DNA of 64,000 nucleotides from Novosphingobium sp. (GTDB taxonomy: Bacteria > Pseudomonadota > Alphaproteobacteria > Sphingomonadales > Sphingomonadaceae). This document shows positions 43,018 to 51,270 of this stretch, in pieces. The position numbers and the translations under genes are program-made. The notes beneath the pieces are model-generated. The model saw only the letters and a program-made list of their open reading frames with translations. It made no database searches and was not told the DNA's origin. The DNA lies in the NCBI GenBank assembly GCA_030697365.1, contig JAUYQH010000109.1, forward strand, positions 1-64,000, in the 5' to 3' direction. Each line of letters starts with the position of its first letter. Within the stretch, counting starts at the first letter, position 1.

Positions 43018-45624
43018 ATGACCTTCAGCCGAGCCATGTCCGCAGCTTTACTGCGCAGCGCAGGCCTCGCCGCAATCCTCGCGCCGACCTTCGCCTACGC
43101 GCAGGAAACCGCGCCACCGGCTGAAGAAGAGCTGGGCGGGCTCAGCGAAATCGTCGTCACCGCCGAGAAGCGCGGCCAGAACCTGCAGGAAGTGCCGATC
43201 GCGATTTCGGCGGTCCAGTCCGAAGAACTCGAGCTGCGCGGGTTGACCGAGGCCAAGGACCTGTCGGCGATCGCCCCCAACGTCACGGTCAGCGGCGCGA
43301 CCACCAACGCCACCGCCTCGGTCATCTCGATCCGCGGCATTCCCACCCCGGCCGATGAGACGCAAGGCTTCGACAGCCCGATTGGACTCTACGTCGACGG
43401 CGTCTACCTGGCGCGGTCCTCAGCCTCGTCGTTCGAGGTCGCCGACATCGAACGGGTCGAAGTGCTGCGCGGGCCGCAGGGCACGCTGTTCGGCCGCAAC
43501 ACCACCGGCGGCGCGATCAACTTCATCACCAAGCTGCCCGACGACGAGGCGGGCGCGAAGCTGCGCGCGGGCTACGGCAACTACGGCCTGTGGAGCGCGC
43601 GCGCGATCTTTAACACCGGCTTCTTCGGCGACAGCGGGCTCAAGATGAGTGTCGGCGCGTTGCACAAGCAGCGCGACGGCGTGGTTGACAACATCCTCCA
43701 GCCCAAGGACAGCCAGGATCCGGGCGGCAACAAGACCGATAGCTTCCGCTGGGCGACGAGCTTCGAGGAAGGCAAGCTAACCTTCACCAACATCTTCGAC
43801 TACACCAGGATCAAGGGCGTGCCGTACGCCCAGCAGCTGGCCGAACTGGGCGCGGGGGTGTTTCGCCCCAACGTGACGATCGGCGGCTTCACTTTCGCCC
43901 AGGTCCAGCCCGCCAACGTCGCGGGTTATCTCGCCTCGGCGACCGCGCTCGAGCCGCAGTGCGGCGCGCCGCTGGCATCGGTCAGCCGCAAGCGGCGCGA
44001 TTCGATCTGCCTCCAAAGCGCGCGCCCCTCGACCGACAAGCTTTACGGCAACATGAGCCGGTTCGAGCTCGATCTCGACGCGGTCACGATCCGTTCGACC
44101 ACCGCGTTCCGCAAATGGAAGAACCGCATCGAGGGTAGCGACCTCGACGGGCTCGGCACGATCCGCGGCCCGCTGTTCAGCCAGGCGACGCTGTTCAACG
44201 GAATGCCCGCGAACCTGATCGCGTTCGTCCTGCCCCCGGCGCAACGGCCGTTCGCGCCGTTTATCGCCGCGACCCCGGTGCCGACCACCACGCAATCGCT
44301 GTTCTTTGCGCAGAATACGCGCCGCCAGCGCCAGTTCAGCCAAGAGCTCGAGATCGTCTCGCAGACCGGCGGCGCGTTCGAATGGGTGCTCGGCGCGTTC
44401 TACTTCAAGGAGAACGGGTTCGAGTTCAATCCGCAGAGCTTCCTGTTCGTGCTCGACACCAACCAGGCGGTGTTCACCGACGCCAGCTTCGGCCCGCTCG
44501 GCGCGGGATTCCGCGCAGCCAACCCGGCGCGGTTCCGCGGCGTTCCACAAGACACCGCGCTCGGCTATCGCGTGAGCGGTCGCAGCACCGCGGTCTACGG
44601 TCAGGGCACGTTGCGCCCCGGCGGGGCCGACGCGCCGCTCGGGATCACGCTCGGCCTGCGCTACACTTGGGACAAGAAGACCGTGAACCGCTTCCAGAAC
44701 GGGCTCACCCCGTTCACCTCGGCGGCCGACATGGCGCTCAACAACCGCAGCGCCACGTTCAGCGAGCCGACCGGCCACGTCACGGTCGATTACCGCGCCA
44801 GCGACGACATCAACCTCTACGCCCGCGCCGCCCGCGGCTATCGCTCGGGCGGGTTCAACTTGCGCCAGGCTACCCGGCAGGACAATCCCGCCACCCCCAC
44901 GGTCAACGAGACCGTCGCGCTGATCCCGTTCGGCGCGGAGAAGATCGACTCCTACGAAATCGGCGCCAAGACCGAGTTCTTCGACCGCCTGCGGCTCAAT
45001 CTCGCCGCATTCTACAACATCTACAATGACCAACAGACGACCATACCGATCCCGATCGTCGGTGGCGGCAGCTTCGGTACCCAGGTCGTCAACGCGGGCA
45101 AGACCATCTATTCGGGCCTCGAGGCCGAAGCGCGCTTCGCGATCACAGACGCGCTCACCGCGGACGGCTCGGTCGGATACATCCACAAGGACGTCAAGCA
45201 ATTCCCCGCGGCGGACGTCACGGGCACGGTGCGCAACATTGGCAACGTGTTCAAGCCGGGCTTTTCGCCCGACTACACCGCCAACGCCGGGCTGACCTAT
45301 TCGGCCGTGGTCGGAAGCGGCGGAATGCGGCTGACCGCGCGCGGCGGGTGGACCTACGTCTCCAAGCAGTTCCTGTTCGGTAACCCGCTGACCGCGCCGT
45401 TCAAGGAATCGACTTCGGCGGCCCCGCGCAGCCTGTTCGACGCCCAGCTCAAGCTCGACCGGATCGCGCTTGGCGGCAGCGAACTGAGCGTGATGGTCTG
45501 GGGCAAGAACCTAACCGACAAGAAGTATGTCTCGCGCTCGGTCGATTTCGGCCAGCTCGGCTACGCCGGGACCATCTATGGCGAGCCGCGGACTTACGGC
45601 GTCACCGCCGAGATCGAGTTCTAA
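43018..45624 (+). CDS. TonB-dependent outer-membrane receptor
   Basis: The 868-residue protein has a signal peptide ending AYAQ, a TonB-box-like EIVVTAEKRGQNLQEVPIAI, the plug segment ADIERVEVLRGPQGTLFGRN and a C-terminal beta-barrel ending in Phe (TAEIEF). It is in the outer membrane and likely imports steroids or bile acids by energised transport (inference). GGGAG precedes the ATG at 43018; a GTG at 43009 is in frame but lacks spacing. Confidence 0.94.
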   Translation: MTFSRAMSAALLRSAGLAAILAPTFAYAQETAPPAEEELGGLSEIVVTAEKRGQNLQEVPIAISAVQSEELELRGLTEAKDLSAIAPNVTVSGATTNATASVISIRGIPTPADETQGFDSPIGLYVDGVYLARSSASSFEVADIERVEVLRGPQGTLFGRNTTGGAINFITKLPDDEAGAKLRAGYGNYGLWSARAIFNTGFFGDSGLKMSVGALHKQRDGVVDNILQPKDSQDPGGNKTDSFRWATSFEEGKLTFTNIFDYTRIKGVPYAQQLAELGAGVFRPNVTIGGFTFAQVQPANVAGYLASATALEPQCGAPLASVSRKRRDSICLQSARPSTDKLYGNMSRFELDLDAVTIRSTTAFRKWKNRIEGSDLDGLGTIRGPLFSQATLFNGMPANLIAFVLPPAQRPFAPFIAATPVPTTTQSLFFAQNTRRQRQFSQELEIVSQTGGAFEWVLGAFYFKENGFEFNPQSFLFVLDTNQAVFTDASFGPLGAGFRAANPARFRGVPQDTALGYRVSGRSTAVYGQGTLRPGGADAPLGITLGLRYTWDKKTVNRFQNGLTPFTSAADMALNNRSATFSEPTGHVTVDYRASDDINLYARAARGYRSGGFNLRQATRQDNPATPTVNETVALIPFGAEKIDSYEIGAKTEFFDRLRLNLAAFYNIYNDQQTTIPIPIVGGGSFGTQVVNAGKTIYSGLEAEARFAITDALTADGSVGYIHKDVKQFPAADVTGTVRNIGNVFKPGFSPDYTANAGLTYSAVVGSGGMRLTARGGWTYVSKQFLFGNPLTAPFKESTSAAPRSLFDAQLKLDRIALGGSELSVMVWGKNLTDKKYVSRSVDFGQLGYAGTIYGEPRTYGVTAEIEF

Positions 45625-45651
45625 GTACGGTTAACACGACCAAACGAGGGA

Positions 45652-45684
45652 GCGCGGACCGGGAACGAGGTCCGCGCCCTTTTC
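45652..45684 (+). terminator. Rho-independent terminator after the TonB receptor
   Basis: The stem GCGCGGACC (45652-45660) and GGTCCGCGC (45669-45677) closes an 8-nt loop and is followed by CCTTTTCG. It is 28 nt after the receptor stop. Confidence 0.8.
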
Positions 45685-45716
45685 GTTGGCTAGGCATAGG
45701 TTCGGTCGTACGAGCA

Positions 45717-45752
45717 AGGCGCGTAAATTAGACGTATAGAAATTACGCAAAT
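45717..45752. promoter_or_regulatory. 36-bp inverted-repeat operator, site 5
   Basis: The right half TACGCAAAT (45744-45752) is perfect; the left half AGGCGCGTA (45717-45725) keeps the GCGTA core at the conserved spacing. A TATAGA lies in the spacer. The element is about 100 nt upstream of the Rieske oxygenase. Confidence 0.62.
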
Positions 45753-45852
45753 AGTCTGGTCTGAGCTACTTGGGACGTCAAATACGACGAAACACTGGAC
45801 ATTCGCAGCGATTCGGCTTATTCGCGGCGTGAAGATACAGGAGATTAGGGTA

Positions 45853-46911
45853 ATGGCCACCACCTCCGCTTACGGCCTCGGCGAGTTCACCTTTCCGCGC
45901 GGCTGGTTCATGGTCGCCGCGACCCCGCAGATCCAGGACAAGCCATTCTCGGCGCGTTATTTCGGCGAGGACATGGTGATCTACCGCGGCGCCAGCGGCA
46001 AGGTTTACGCGGTCTCGGCCTATTGTCCCCACATGGGCACCCACCTCGGCAAGAACTCGACCTCCTATGTGGTCCAGGACAAGGAGCACATCGACGGCGA
46101 GGGCATCCGCTGTCCGTATCACGCCTGGCGCTTCAACGGGGCTGACGGCAAATGCGACGACATCCCCTATTCGCCTGCGCCGATTCCCAAGCAGGCTTGC
46201 GTCAAGACGTGGCCGGTCAAGGAGCGCGCGGGCTCTGTCTGGCTATGGCACGATCCAGAAGCCGGTGAACCCGACTACGACGTCCCGCCTTTCGCCAATT
46301 GGGACAACCCCGAGTGGACCCAGTGGGAAATCGACGACCTCGGCCTGCTCGCCTGCCATCCGCAGGAAGTGATCGACAATATGGCCGACAAGGCCCACCT
46401 GATCCCAGTCCACGGCTCGGCCGACATGGAAAGCTTCGCCAACGAATTCAACGACCACGTGTGCCGTCAGCTGCTTACCGCCGGGCACAAGACGCTGGTC
46501 TCGGGGTCGGGCGCGATGACCAACGATACTTGGTACACAGGGCCGGGCATCCTTCAATCGACAATGGAGGGCGAGTTCCCTTCGCTGATCCTGATCTGCC
46601 ACACCCCGGTCGACGACGGGGTGATCCAAGTGTGGCACGCGCTTCTGGTCAAGACCACCGACGTGGCGCTGGCGCGCGGCTATCAGGCGGCCAGCCTCGC
46701 CGCATTTTCGCAGGATTTCGAGATCTGGGGCAACAAGCGCGCGTGCGTCAACCCGATGATGGTCAAGGGCGACGGGCCGTTCCACAAGGTGCGCATCTGG
46801 TACAAGCAGTTCTACAACCCGCGCGCCCGCGCTGCGGAATTCCAGGCGCGCGTCAACGGCACGATCGAGGTTAGCGGCACGCTCAACAACCCGTGGTCGG
46901 ACGCTGCTTGA
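45853..46911 (+). CDS. Rieske non-heme iron oxygenase, KshA-like
   Basis: The 352-residue protein has the [2Fe-2S] Rieske ligands Cys58/His60 (YCPHMG) and Cys87/His90 (RCPYHAW), and mononuclear iron residues His182 and His187 in NMADKAHLIPVHG, with Asn176/Asp179. It resembles 3-ketosteroid 9alpha-hydroxylase oxygenase (KshA) and related steroid Rieske enzymes. A ferredoxin reductase partner is not in the window. The ATG at 45853 fits CAGGAG; a GTG at 45829 is less likely. Confidence 0.9.
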   Translation: MATTSAYGLGEFTFPRGWFMVAATPQIQDKPFSARYFGEDMVIYRGASGKVYAVSAYCPHMGTHLGKNSTSYVVQDKEHIDGEGIRCPYHAWRFNGADGKCDDIPYSPAPIPKQACVKTWPVKERAGSVWLWHDPEAGEPDYDVPPFANWDNPEWTQWEIDDLGLLACHPQEVIDNMADKAHLIPVHGSADMESFANEFNDHVCRQLLTAGHKTLVSGSGAMTNDTWYTGPGILQSTMEGEFPSLILICHTPVDDGVIQVWHALLVKTTDVALARGYQAASLAAFSQDFEIWGNKRACVNPMMVKGDGPFHKVRIWYKQFYNPRARAAEFQARVNGTIEVSGTLNNPWSDAA

Positions 46912-46956
46912 TTGGTGGGGTTGCGTTTGGACCTTGATTCCTCAATTCTACCCACC

Positions 46957-47044
46957 GTCACCCTGAACTTGTTTCAGGGCCCATCGCGCTCCGGGCATTC
47001 TAGCCCGGAGGGAGAAATGGGTGCTGAAACAAGTTCAGCATGAC
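46957..47044. repeat. REP-like intergenic palindrome 4
   Basis: Arms at 46957-46984 and 47017-47044 (CCTGAACTTGTTTCAGGGC and its imperfect complement) enclose an inner GC stem CTCCGGGC/GCCCGGAG. It differs in sequence from the other three. The rest of 46912-47190 has no gene or clear signal. Confidence 0.7.
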
Positions 47045-47190
47045 GAGATGTGGGAATGGAAGTGTGAGGGGCATGGGCGGCAGTCGCCTCGCGACGCTGC
47101 CTTCAATCACGGCGAGAGTTGAGGGAAGAGCGGCGATGCGCGAGCGCGTCCATCACCTTCCGTGGTCCCGCCGCCCTTTCCGGCGAGGCC

Positions 47191-47682
47191 CTAATCCCCG
47201 TTGTCGACGACCTTCCCCGCGCCGGTGATCTTCACTATCCGCGCGTTGTACTTGTAGGTCTTGACCGCGATCGAGGTCTCGACGTGGTGCACCCCGGGCA
47301 TTGCCAGGATCTGGTCCGAGGCGATCTCGACCAGCTGTTCGAGCTTGTCGAACAAGCAGATCGCGATGATGTTCGAGCGGCCCATGGTGATCAGCACCCC
47401 GGTGATCTGCGCCAGCTCGGCGATCCGCGCGGCGATTTCCTTGACGCTGCCGACGTCGGCCTGGACGCCGATGAACGCGAGCTTGGTTGGGTTCTCTAGA
47501 CCCAGGCTGGTCAGCGCGGTGAAGGCGATCAGCCGTTCCTGCTGCAAGCGCCTGATCCGACCGCGCACGGTGCCTTCGGTGACGCCGAGGTCGGCGGCGA
47601 TCTTGCGGTTGCTGATCCGCGCGTCGCGCCCCAGTACCTCGATCAGCTGGCGGTCGAAATCGTCGAGTTGCGGGCCGGCCAT
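47191..47682 (-). CDS. Lrp/AsnC-family transcriptional regulator
   Basis: The 163-residue protein has an N-terminal HTH (DDFDRQLIEVLGRDARISNR, VTEGTVRGRIRRLQQE) and a C-terminal RAM ligand domain with MPGVHHVETSIAVKTYKYNA. The start overlaps the upstream regulator stop as TAATG, so the two are cotranslated. It may form mixed oligomers with its neighbour (inference). Confidence 0.9.
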   Translation of the reverse strand: MAGPQLDDFDRQLIEVLGRDARISNRKIAADLGVTEGTVRGRIRRLQQERLIAFTALTSLGLENPTKLAFIGVQADVGSVKEIAARIAELAQITGVLITMGRSNIIAICLFDKLEQLVEIASDQILAMPGVHHVETSIAVKTYKYNARIVKITGAGKVVDNGD

Positions 47683-48161
47683 TACATCCCCTTCGCTTCG
47701 ATCGGGGCGACGTCGAACTCGTACTTGACGACGTCGATCGCGATCGCAGGCATCAGCGAGCGAATCCCGCCGATCCTCGCCAGCTTGTTCATCATCAGGT
47801 CGGACAGTTCCTCGAAATCATGCAGCGCGACGAGGATGTCGATGTCGTAGCGCCCGGTGACGAGGTGCACCGCGAAGACCTCGGGGAGCAGCGTCAGCGC
47901 CTCGGCGACCTCGGACGCGGGGCGCCCGTCGACCTCGATCGCGATCTCGAGCAGGACGTTGTAGCCGTGCGCCGAGAAGTCCGAGACCGCGACCACGCGC
48001 AGCGCGTCTGCTTCCTCCATCCGGCGGATTCGCGCCGAGACGGTGGCGGCGGTCAGGCTCAGCTGGTCGGCAATCTGCTGGTTGGTGGCGCGGCCATTGC
48101 GGCGCAAGTGCACGACGATCGCGCGATCGATATCGTCCATGCTTATCGGCGCCTTGTCCAT
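47682..48161 (-). CDS. Lrp/AsnC-family transcriptional regulator
   Basis: The 159-residue protein has HTH segments SMDDIDRAIVVHLRRNGRAT and LTAATVSARIRRMEEADAL, and a RAM domain with VFAVHLVTGRYDIDILVALH. It is divergent in sequence from the 163-residue neighbour. It is downstream of the SnoaL gene at 48241 in the same direction, separated by about 80 nt. Confidence 0.9.
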   Translation of the reverse strand: MDKAPISMDDIDRAIVVHLRRNGRATNQQIADQLSLTAATVSARIRRMEEADALRVVAVSDFSAHGYNVLLEIAIEVDGRPASEVAEALTLLPEVFAVHLVTGRYDIDILVALHDFEELSDLMMNKLARIGGIRSLMPAIAIDVVKYEFDVAPIEAKGM

Positions 48162-48240
48162 GCAGCAAGGGGTAGAGCGGCGGCGATTCCGCCGTCAACC
48201 CGAATATCCACCGCTACGGACGGGCGCGGCCGGCTCGCGG

Positions 48241-48714
48241 TCACGCTTTGGCCTCGCGCGCGGCGAGCCCGCGCGGGTCGAACTTGTCGACGGCGCGGGT
48301 TTCGGTCCATTCGACCGTCAGCCGGCGCGCGCTGAAGCGCCAGCCGCCGTCCTCGCGGGCATAAGTGTTGGCATAGCGCAGCGCCATGTCGAGCACCCGC
48401 CAGCCGCCCGCGCCGTCGTCGAGGATATGGCTGGCGACGGAGTACGTCTCGCCGCGCGCGGTGTCGCCGTTGATCGCTTCGAAGGTGTGGTTGAAGACGT
48501 TGTGCATGGTCTTGACGAACGCCTCGCCGACCTGGGCGATCATCTGGCGCAAGCCCGCCTCGCCGGCGAACGCGGGAACCGAGTTGTCGCTGGCGCCGAC
48601 TAGTCCGTCGGCAGTGAACAAGCGGAGCAGCCCCTCGGCGTCGCCGCAGTCGACGCACCGCGCGTAATCGTAAGCCAGCTGGCGCAGCGTCTCGCGGTCC
48701 TCGAGCTCGCTCAT
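48241..48714 (-). CDS. SnoaL-like (NTF2-fold) protein
   Basis: The 157-residue product starts at the ATGA overlap with the esterase gene. LRQLAYDYARCVDCGDAEGL and LFTADGLVGA fit SnoaL_4; AGEAGLRQMIAQVGEAFVKT and HNVFNHTFEAING carry conserved His/Asn residues. The role is unknown. It ends the operon of two SDRs and an esterase. Confidence 0.86.
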   Translation of the reverse strand: MSELEDRETLRQLAYDYARCVDCGDAEGLLRLFTADGLVGASDNSVPAFAGEAGLRQMIAQVGEAFVKTMHNVFNHTFEAINGDTARGETYSVASHILDDGAGGWRVLDMALRYANTYAREDGGWRFSARRLTVEWTETRAVDKFDPRGLAAREAKA

Positions 48715-49643
48715 GCCAATGCACTCTTGAGCCGCGCGCCGGCGAGCGCGACCCATCGTTCGGCGTCGGGGACCAGCTCGGTCATCCCGAAGAAGCCGTG
48801 GATCATCCCCGGGGCCTCGACCAGCTCGGCGGAGACCCCGGACTCGGCGAGCTTGGCGGCATAGGCCGCGCCCTCGTCGCGCAATGGGTCGTGCTCGGCG
48901 ACGATCACGGTCGCCGGGGGGAGCCCGGCGAGATCGTCGCGGCGCAGGATCGCGGCAAGCGGGGCGTCACCGGGGTCGCGTTCGGCCAAATAGTCGGACC
49001 AGAACCGCTGCATCGCGGCGAGCGAGAGAAAGCCGCCCTTGCCGCCGTGCGCCTGGTACGACGCCGTGGTGAAGTCGGCTTCGGTGACCGGATAAATCAG
49101 CAGTTGGCGGGCGATGGCCGGCCCGCCGCGGGCGCGTGCCATCAGCGTCACCGCCGCCGCGAGGTTGCCGCCGGCGCTGTCGCCCGCCACCGCCAGCCGC
49201 GCGCCGTCGAGCCCGAGCCGCGTAGCGTTGTCGGCCGCCCAGCACGTCGCCGCGTAACAATCCTCGGCGGCGGTCGGGTAGGGATGCTCGGGAGCGAGCC
49301 GATAACCGACCGACAGCAGTGCCGCGCCGCTGGCTTGCGCGAGCGCGCGGCAAGTCGCGTCGTGCGTTTCGAGCGTGCCGAGCACCCAGCCGCCGCCGTG
49401 GAAGAACACCGTCAGACCCGGCGTGGCCGCAGCGCCCTCGGGGACGTAGAGCCGCGAGGCAAGCTCGGCGCCTTCGACCGAAATCGCCAGCTCTTCGACT
49501 CGCGCCATCGCCAGCGGCTCGCCCATCGCCATCGGATTGTCCGAGAACGCGCGCAGCTCCTCGGCGGTGACGCTCGACCAGTCCATTTCGATGAACGGCT
49601 TCATCATCGCGAACAGCGGCGCGAAGCCAGGATGGATCGCCAT
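48711..49643 (-). CDS. Hormone-sensitive-lipase-type alpha/beta hydrolase
   Basis: The 310-residue esterase has HGGG oxyanion motif (FFHGGGWVLG), nucleophile in GDSAGGNLAAA, acid in EHDPLRDEGA and His in MIHGFFG. HSL-type enzymes hydrolyse short acyl esters, including steroid esters or lactones (inference for the substrate). GGGGAGAG precedes the ATG. It is downstream of two SDRs. Confidence 0.92.
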   Translation of the reverse strand: MAIHPGFAPLFAMMKPFIEMDWSSVTAEELRAFSDNPMAMGEPLAMARVEELAISVEGAELASRLYVPEGAAATPGLTVFFHGGGWVLGTLETHDATCRALAQASGAALLSVGYRLAPEHPYPTAAEDCYAATCWAADNATRLGLDGARLAVAGDSAGGNLAAAVTLMARARGGPAIARQLLIYPVTEADFTTASYQAHGGKGGFLSLAAMQRFWSDYLAERDPGDAPLAAILRRDDLAGLPPATVIVAEHDPLRDEGAAYAAKLAESGVSAELVEAPGMIHGFFGMTELVPDAERWVALAGARLKSALA

Positions 49644-49658
49644 CGTTGTCGCTCTCCC

Positions 49659-50426
49659 CTAGACGCCGAATCCGCCCGAGACATTGATCGACTGGCCGGT
49701 CACGTAAGCCCCGCGCGCCGAGACGAGGAAGCTTACCGCGTAGCCGATCTCTTCCGGCTGGCCCCAGCGCTTGAGGCACAGCGCCTTTTGCGTTTCCTCG
49801 ACCCAGCCGGGTGGGAACGCGCCCTTGGCCATCAGCTCGTGGAACATCCCGGCGTCGATCACTCCGACAAGGACCGAGTTGGCGCGAATGCCGTTGCGGC
49901 CTTCTTCGCGCGCGATTCCCTTGAGGAAGCTCTCGTTGGCGGCCTTGGGCGCGACCGACAGCCCGTCGCGGTCGGGCCAGCGCATGTGCCCGGCCGAGCC
50001 GAGATGGACTACCGACCCGCCGCCGTTGGCGCGGAAGTGCGGGATCGCGGCGGTTACGCTGGCGATCAGGCCGTGGACCTCGGTCTCGAACGCGTTGCGC
50101 CAGGCCTCGATCGGGGTGTCGGCGAGGTATAGCTGCTCGACCAGCGGCCCCGCCGCCCAGACCAGCGTGTGGATCCGCCCGTGCGCCGCTGCCGCGTCCT
50201 CGACCAGCGCGGCGACGCTCGCAGGGTCGCGGACGTCGCATTGGTGGACGGTGGCCTTGCGCCCGAGCGCCGCGGCCTTGTCGGCGACGGATTGCGCCGC
50301 GTCGGCCTTGCGGTTGTAGACCAGCGCCAGGTCGCTGCCATCGGCGGCGAGGACCTCGGCGACCTTGCCGCCGATCCCGCCGCTCGCGCCGAACACCAGC
50401 GCGCACCCCTTGGGGAAAAGCTCCAT
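49659..50426 (-). CDS. SDR-like protein lacking the catalytic tyrosine
   Basis: The 255-residue protein keeps the cofactor motif VFGASGGIGGKVAEVLAADG and a serine in HLGSAGHM, but the YxxxK site reads LSVAPKAANES, with Ser in place of Tyr. NNAG is replaced by WAAGP. The end NVSGGFGV is SDR-like. It may have an altered mechanism or be a non-catalytic partner. The ATG at 50426 is 4 nt after the upstream SDR stop. Confidence 0.88.
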   Translation of the reverse strand: MELFPKGCALVFGASGGIGGKVAEVLAADGSDLALVYNRKADAAQSVADKAAALGRKATVHQCDVRDPASVAALVEDAAAAHGRIHTLVWAAGPLVEQLYLADTPIEAWRNAFETEVHGLIASVTAAIPHFRANGGGSVVHLGSAGHMRWPDRDGLSVAPKAANESFLKGIAREEGRNGIRANSVLVGVIDAGMFHELMAKGAFPPGWVEETQKALCLKRWGQPEEIGYAVSFLVSARGAYVTGQSINVSGGFGV

Positions 50427-50430
50427 CGCC

Positions 50431-51189
50431 CTAGTCGCGCATCTGCGCGCCGCCGTTGACGTGCCACACTTGGCCGTTGACCCAGGCGCCGTCGGCGGAA
50501 GCGAGGAAGGTAACCGCGGCGGCGATGTCCTCGGGCTGGCCGAGGCGGGTGTGCGGCAGCGCCTTCTTGGCGCGCGCGACATAGTCGTCGGTCAAGTGCT
50601 GCTTGACCGCTTCGGTCAGCACCAGGCCTGGGCAGATCACGTTGGCGCGCACCCCGTCCTTGCCCCACTTGGCGGCGACGTGGCGGGCGAGCGCGTGGAT
50701 CGCGTTCTTGGTCATCGGATAGGCGACCTGCCACGGCGCCGCGCCCGAGGCCGCGCCCGACGAAGTGTAGATCATCGCTCCGCCGCCGCGCTCGAGCAGC
50801 GCCGGCAGCGCCGCCTGGGTCGCCAGGAAGTGGCTCTTGGTGTTGATCGCGAAGCTCTTGTCGAGGACTTCCTCGGTGCAATTGAGCGCGTCGATGTCGC
50901 CCTCGGTCCCGCCGGCGAGGTTCGAATGATAGAAGTCGAGCCCGCCGAACTCGGCCTTGGCGGCGGCGACGATTTCGCCTTGCGAGGCGGCGGCGGTGCC
51001 GTCGAGCCGCACTCCGATCGCCTTGCCGCCGGAGGCGCGGATCGCGTCCGCGACTTCTCCGGCCCAGTCGCCCATGATGTCGCCGATCACCACCGAGGCG
51101 CCTTCCTCGGCCAGCCGGTGTGCGGTGGCGGCACCGATTCCGCGCCCCCCGCCGGCGACGATCCCTACTTTTCCGGCAAGTCCGCGCAT
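50431..51189 (-). CDS. SDR family oxidoreductase
   Basis: The 252-residue SDR has IVAGGGRGIGAATAHRLAEE, serines in IYTSSGAASG and YPMTKNAIHALA, ending WHVNGGAQMRD. The NNAG motif is replaced by SNLAG. The GGAATAGG ribosome site directly abuts operator site 6. It is the first gene of a four-gene operon to 48241. Confidence 0.9.
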   Translation of the reverse strand: MRGLAGKVGIVAGGGRGIGAATAHRLAEEGASVVIGDIMGDWAGEVADAIRASGGKAIGVRLDGTAAASQGEIVAAAKAEFGGLDFYHSNLAGGTEGDIDALNCTEEVLDKSFAINTKSHFLATQAALPALLERGGGAMIYTSSGAASGAAPWQVAYPMTKNAIHALARHVAAKWGKDGVRANVICPGLVLTEAVKQHLTDDYVARAKKALPHTRLGQPEDIAAAVTFLASADGAWVNGQVWHVNGGAQMRD

Positions 51190-51200
51190 CCTATTCCCCG

Positions 51201-51236
51201 ATATGCGTACATCTTAAAACAGAGAATTACGCATAT
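51201..51236. promoter_or_regulatory. 36-bp inverted-repeat operator, site 6
   Basis: A perfect inverted repeat (ATATGCGTA at 51201-51209 and TACGCATAT at 51228-51236) with the 18-nt spacing; it extends to 11-bp arms if flanks are counted (51199-51238). It fills the 81-nt gap between the COQ4-like gene and the SDR, which marks a new transcription start. Confidence 0.7.
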
Positions 51237-51270
51237 CGGCTAAAGGTCAGCAGTGCAACGCACAAATGCG

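Noticed and set aside
43777..45201. 474-codon minus-strand open frame
   Set aside because: Antisense to the first TonB receptor, with Arg/Glu/Val-rich low-complexity composition typical of shadow frames.
48798..50132. 444-codon plus-strand open frame
   Set aside because: Antisense to the esterase and an SDR, both with intact catalytic or cofactor motifs.
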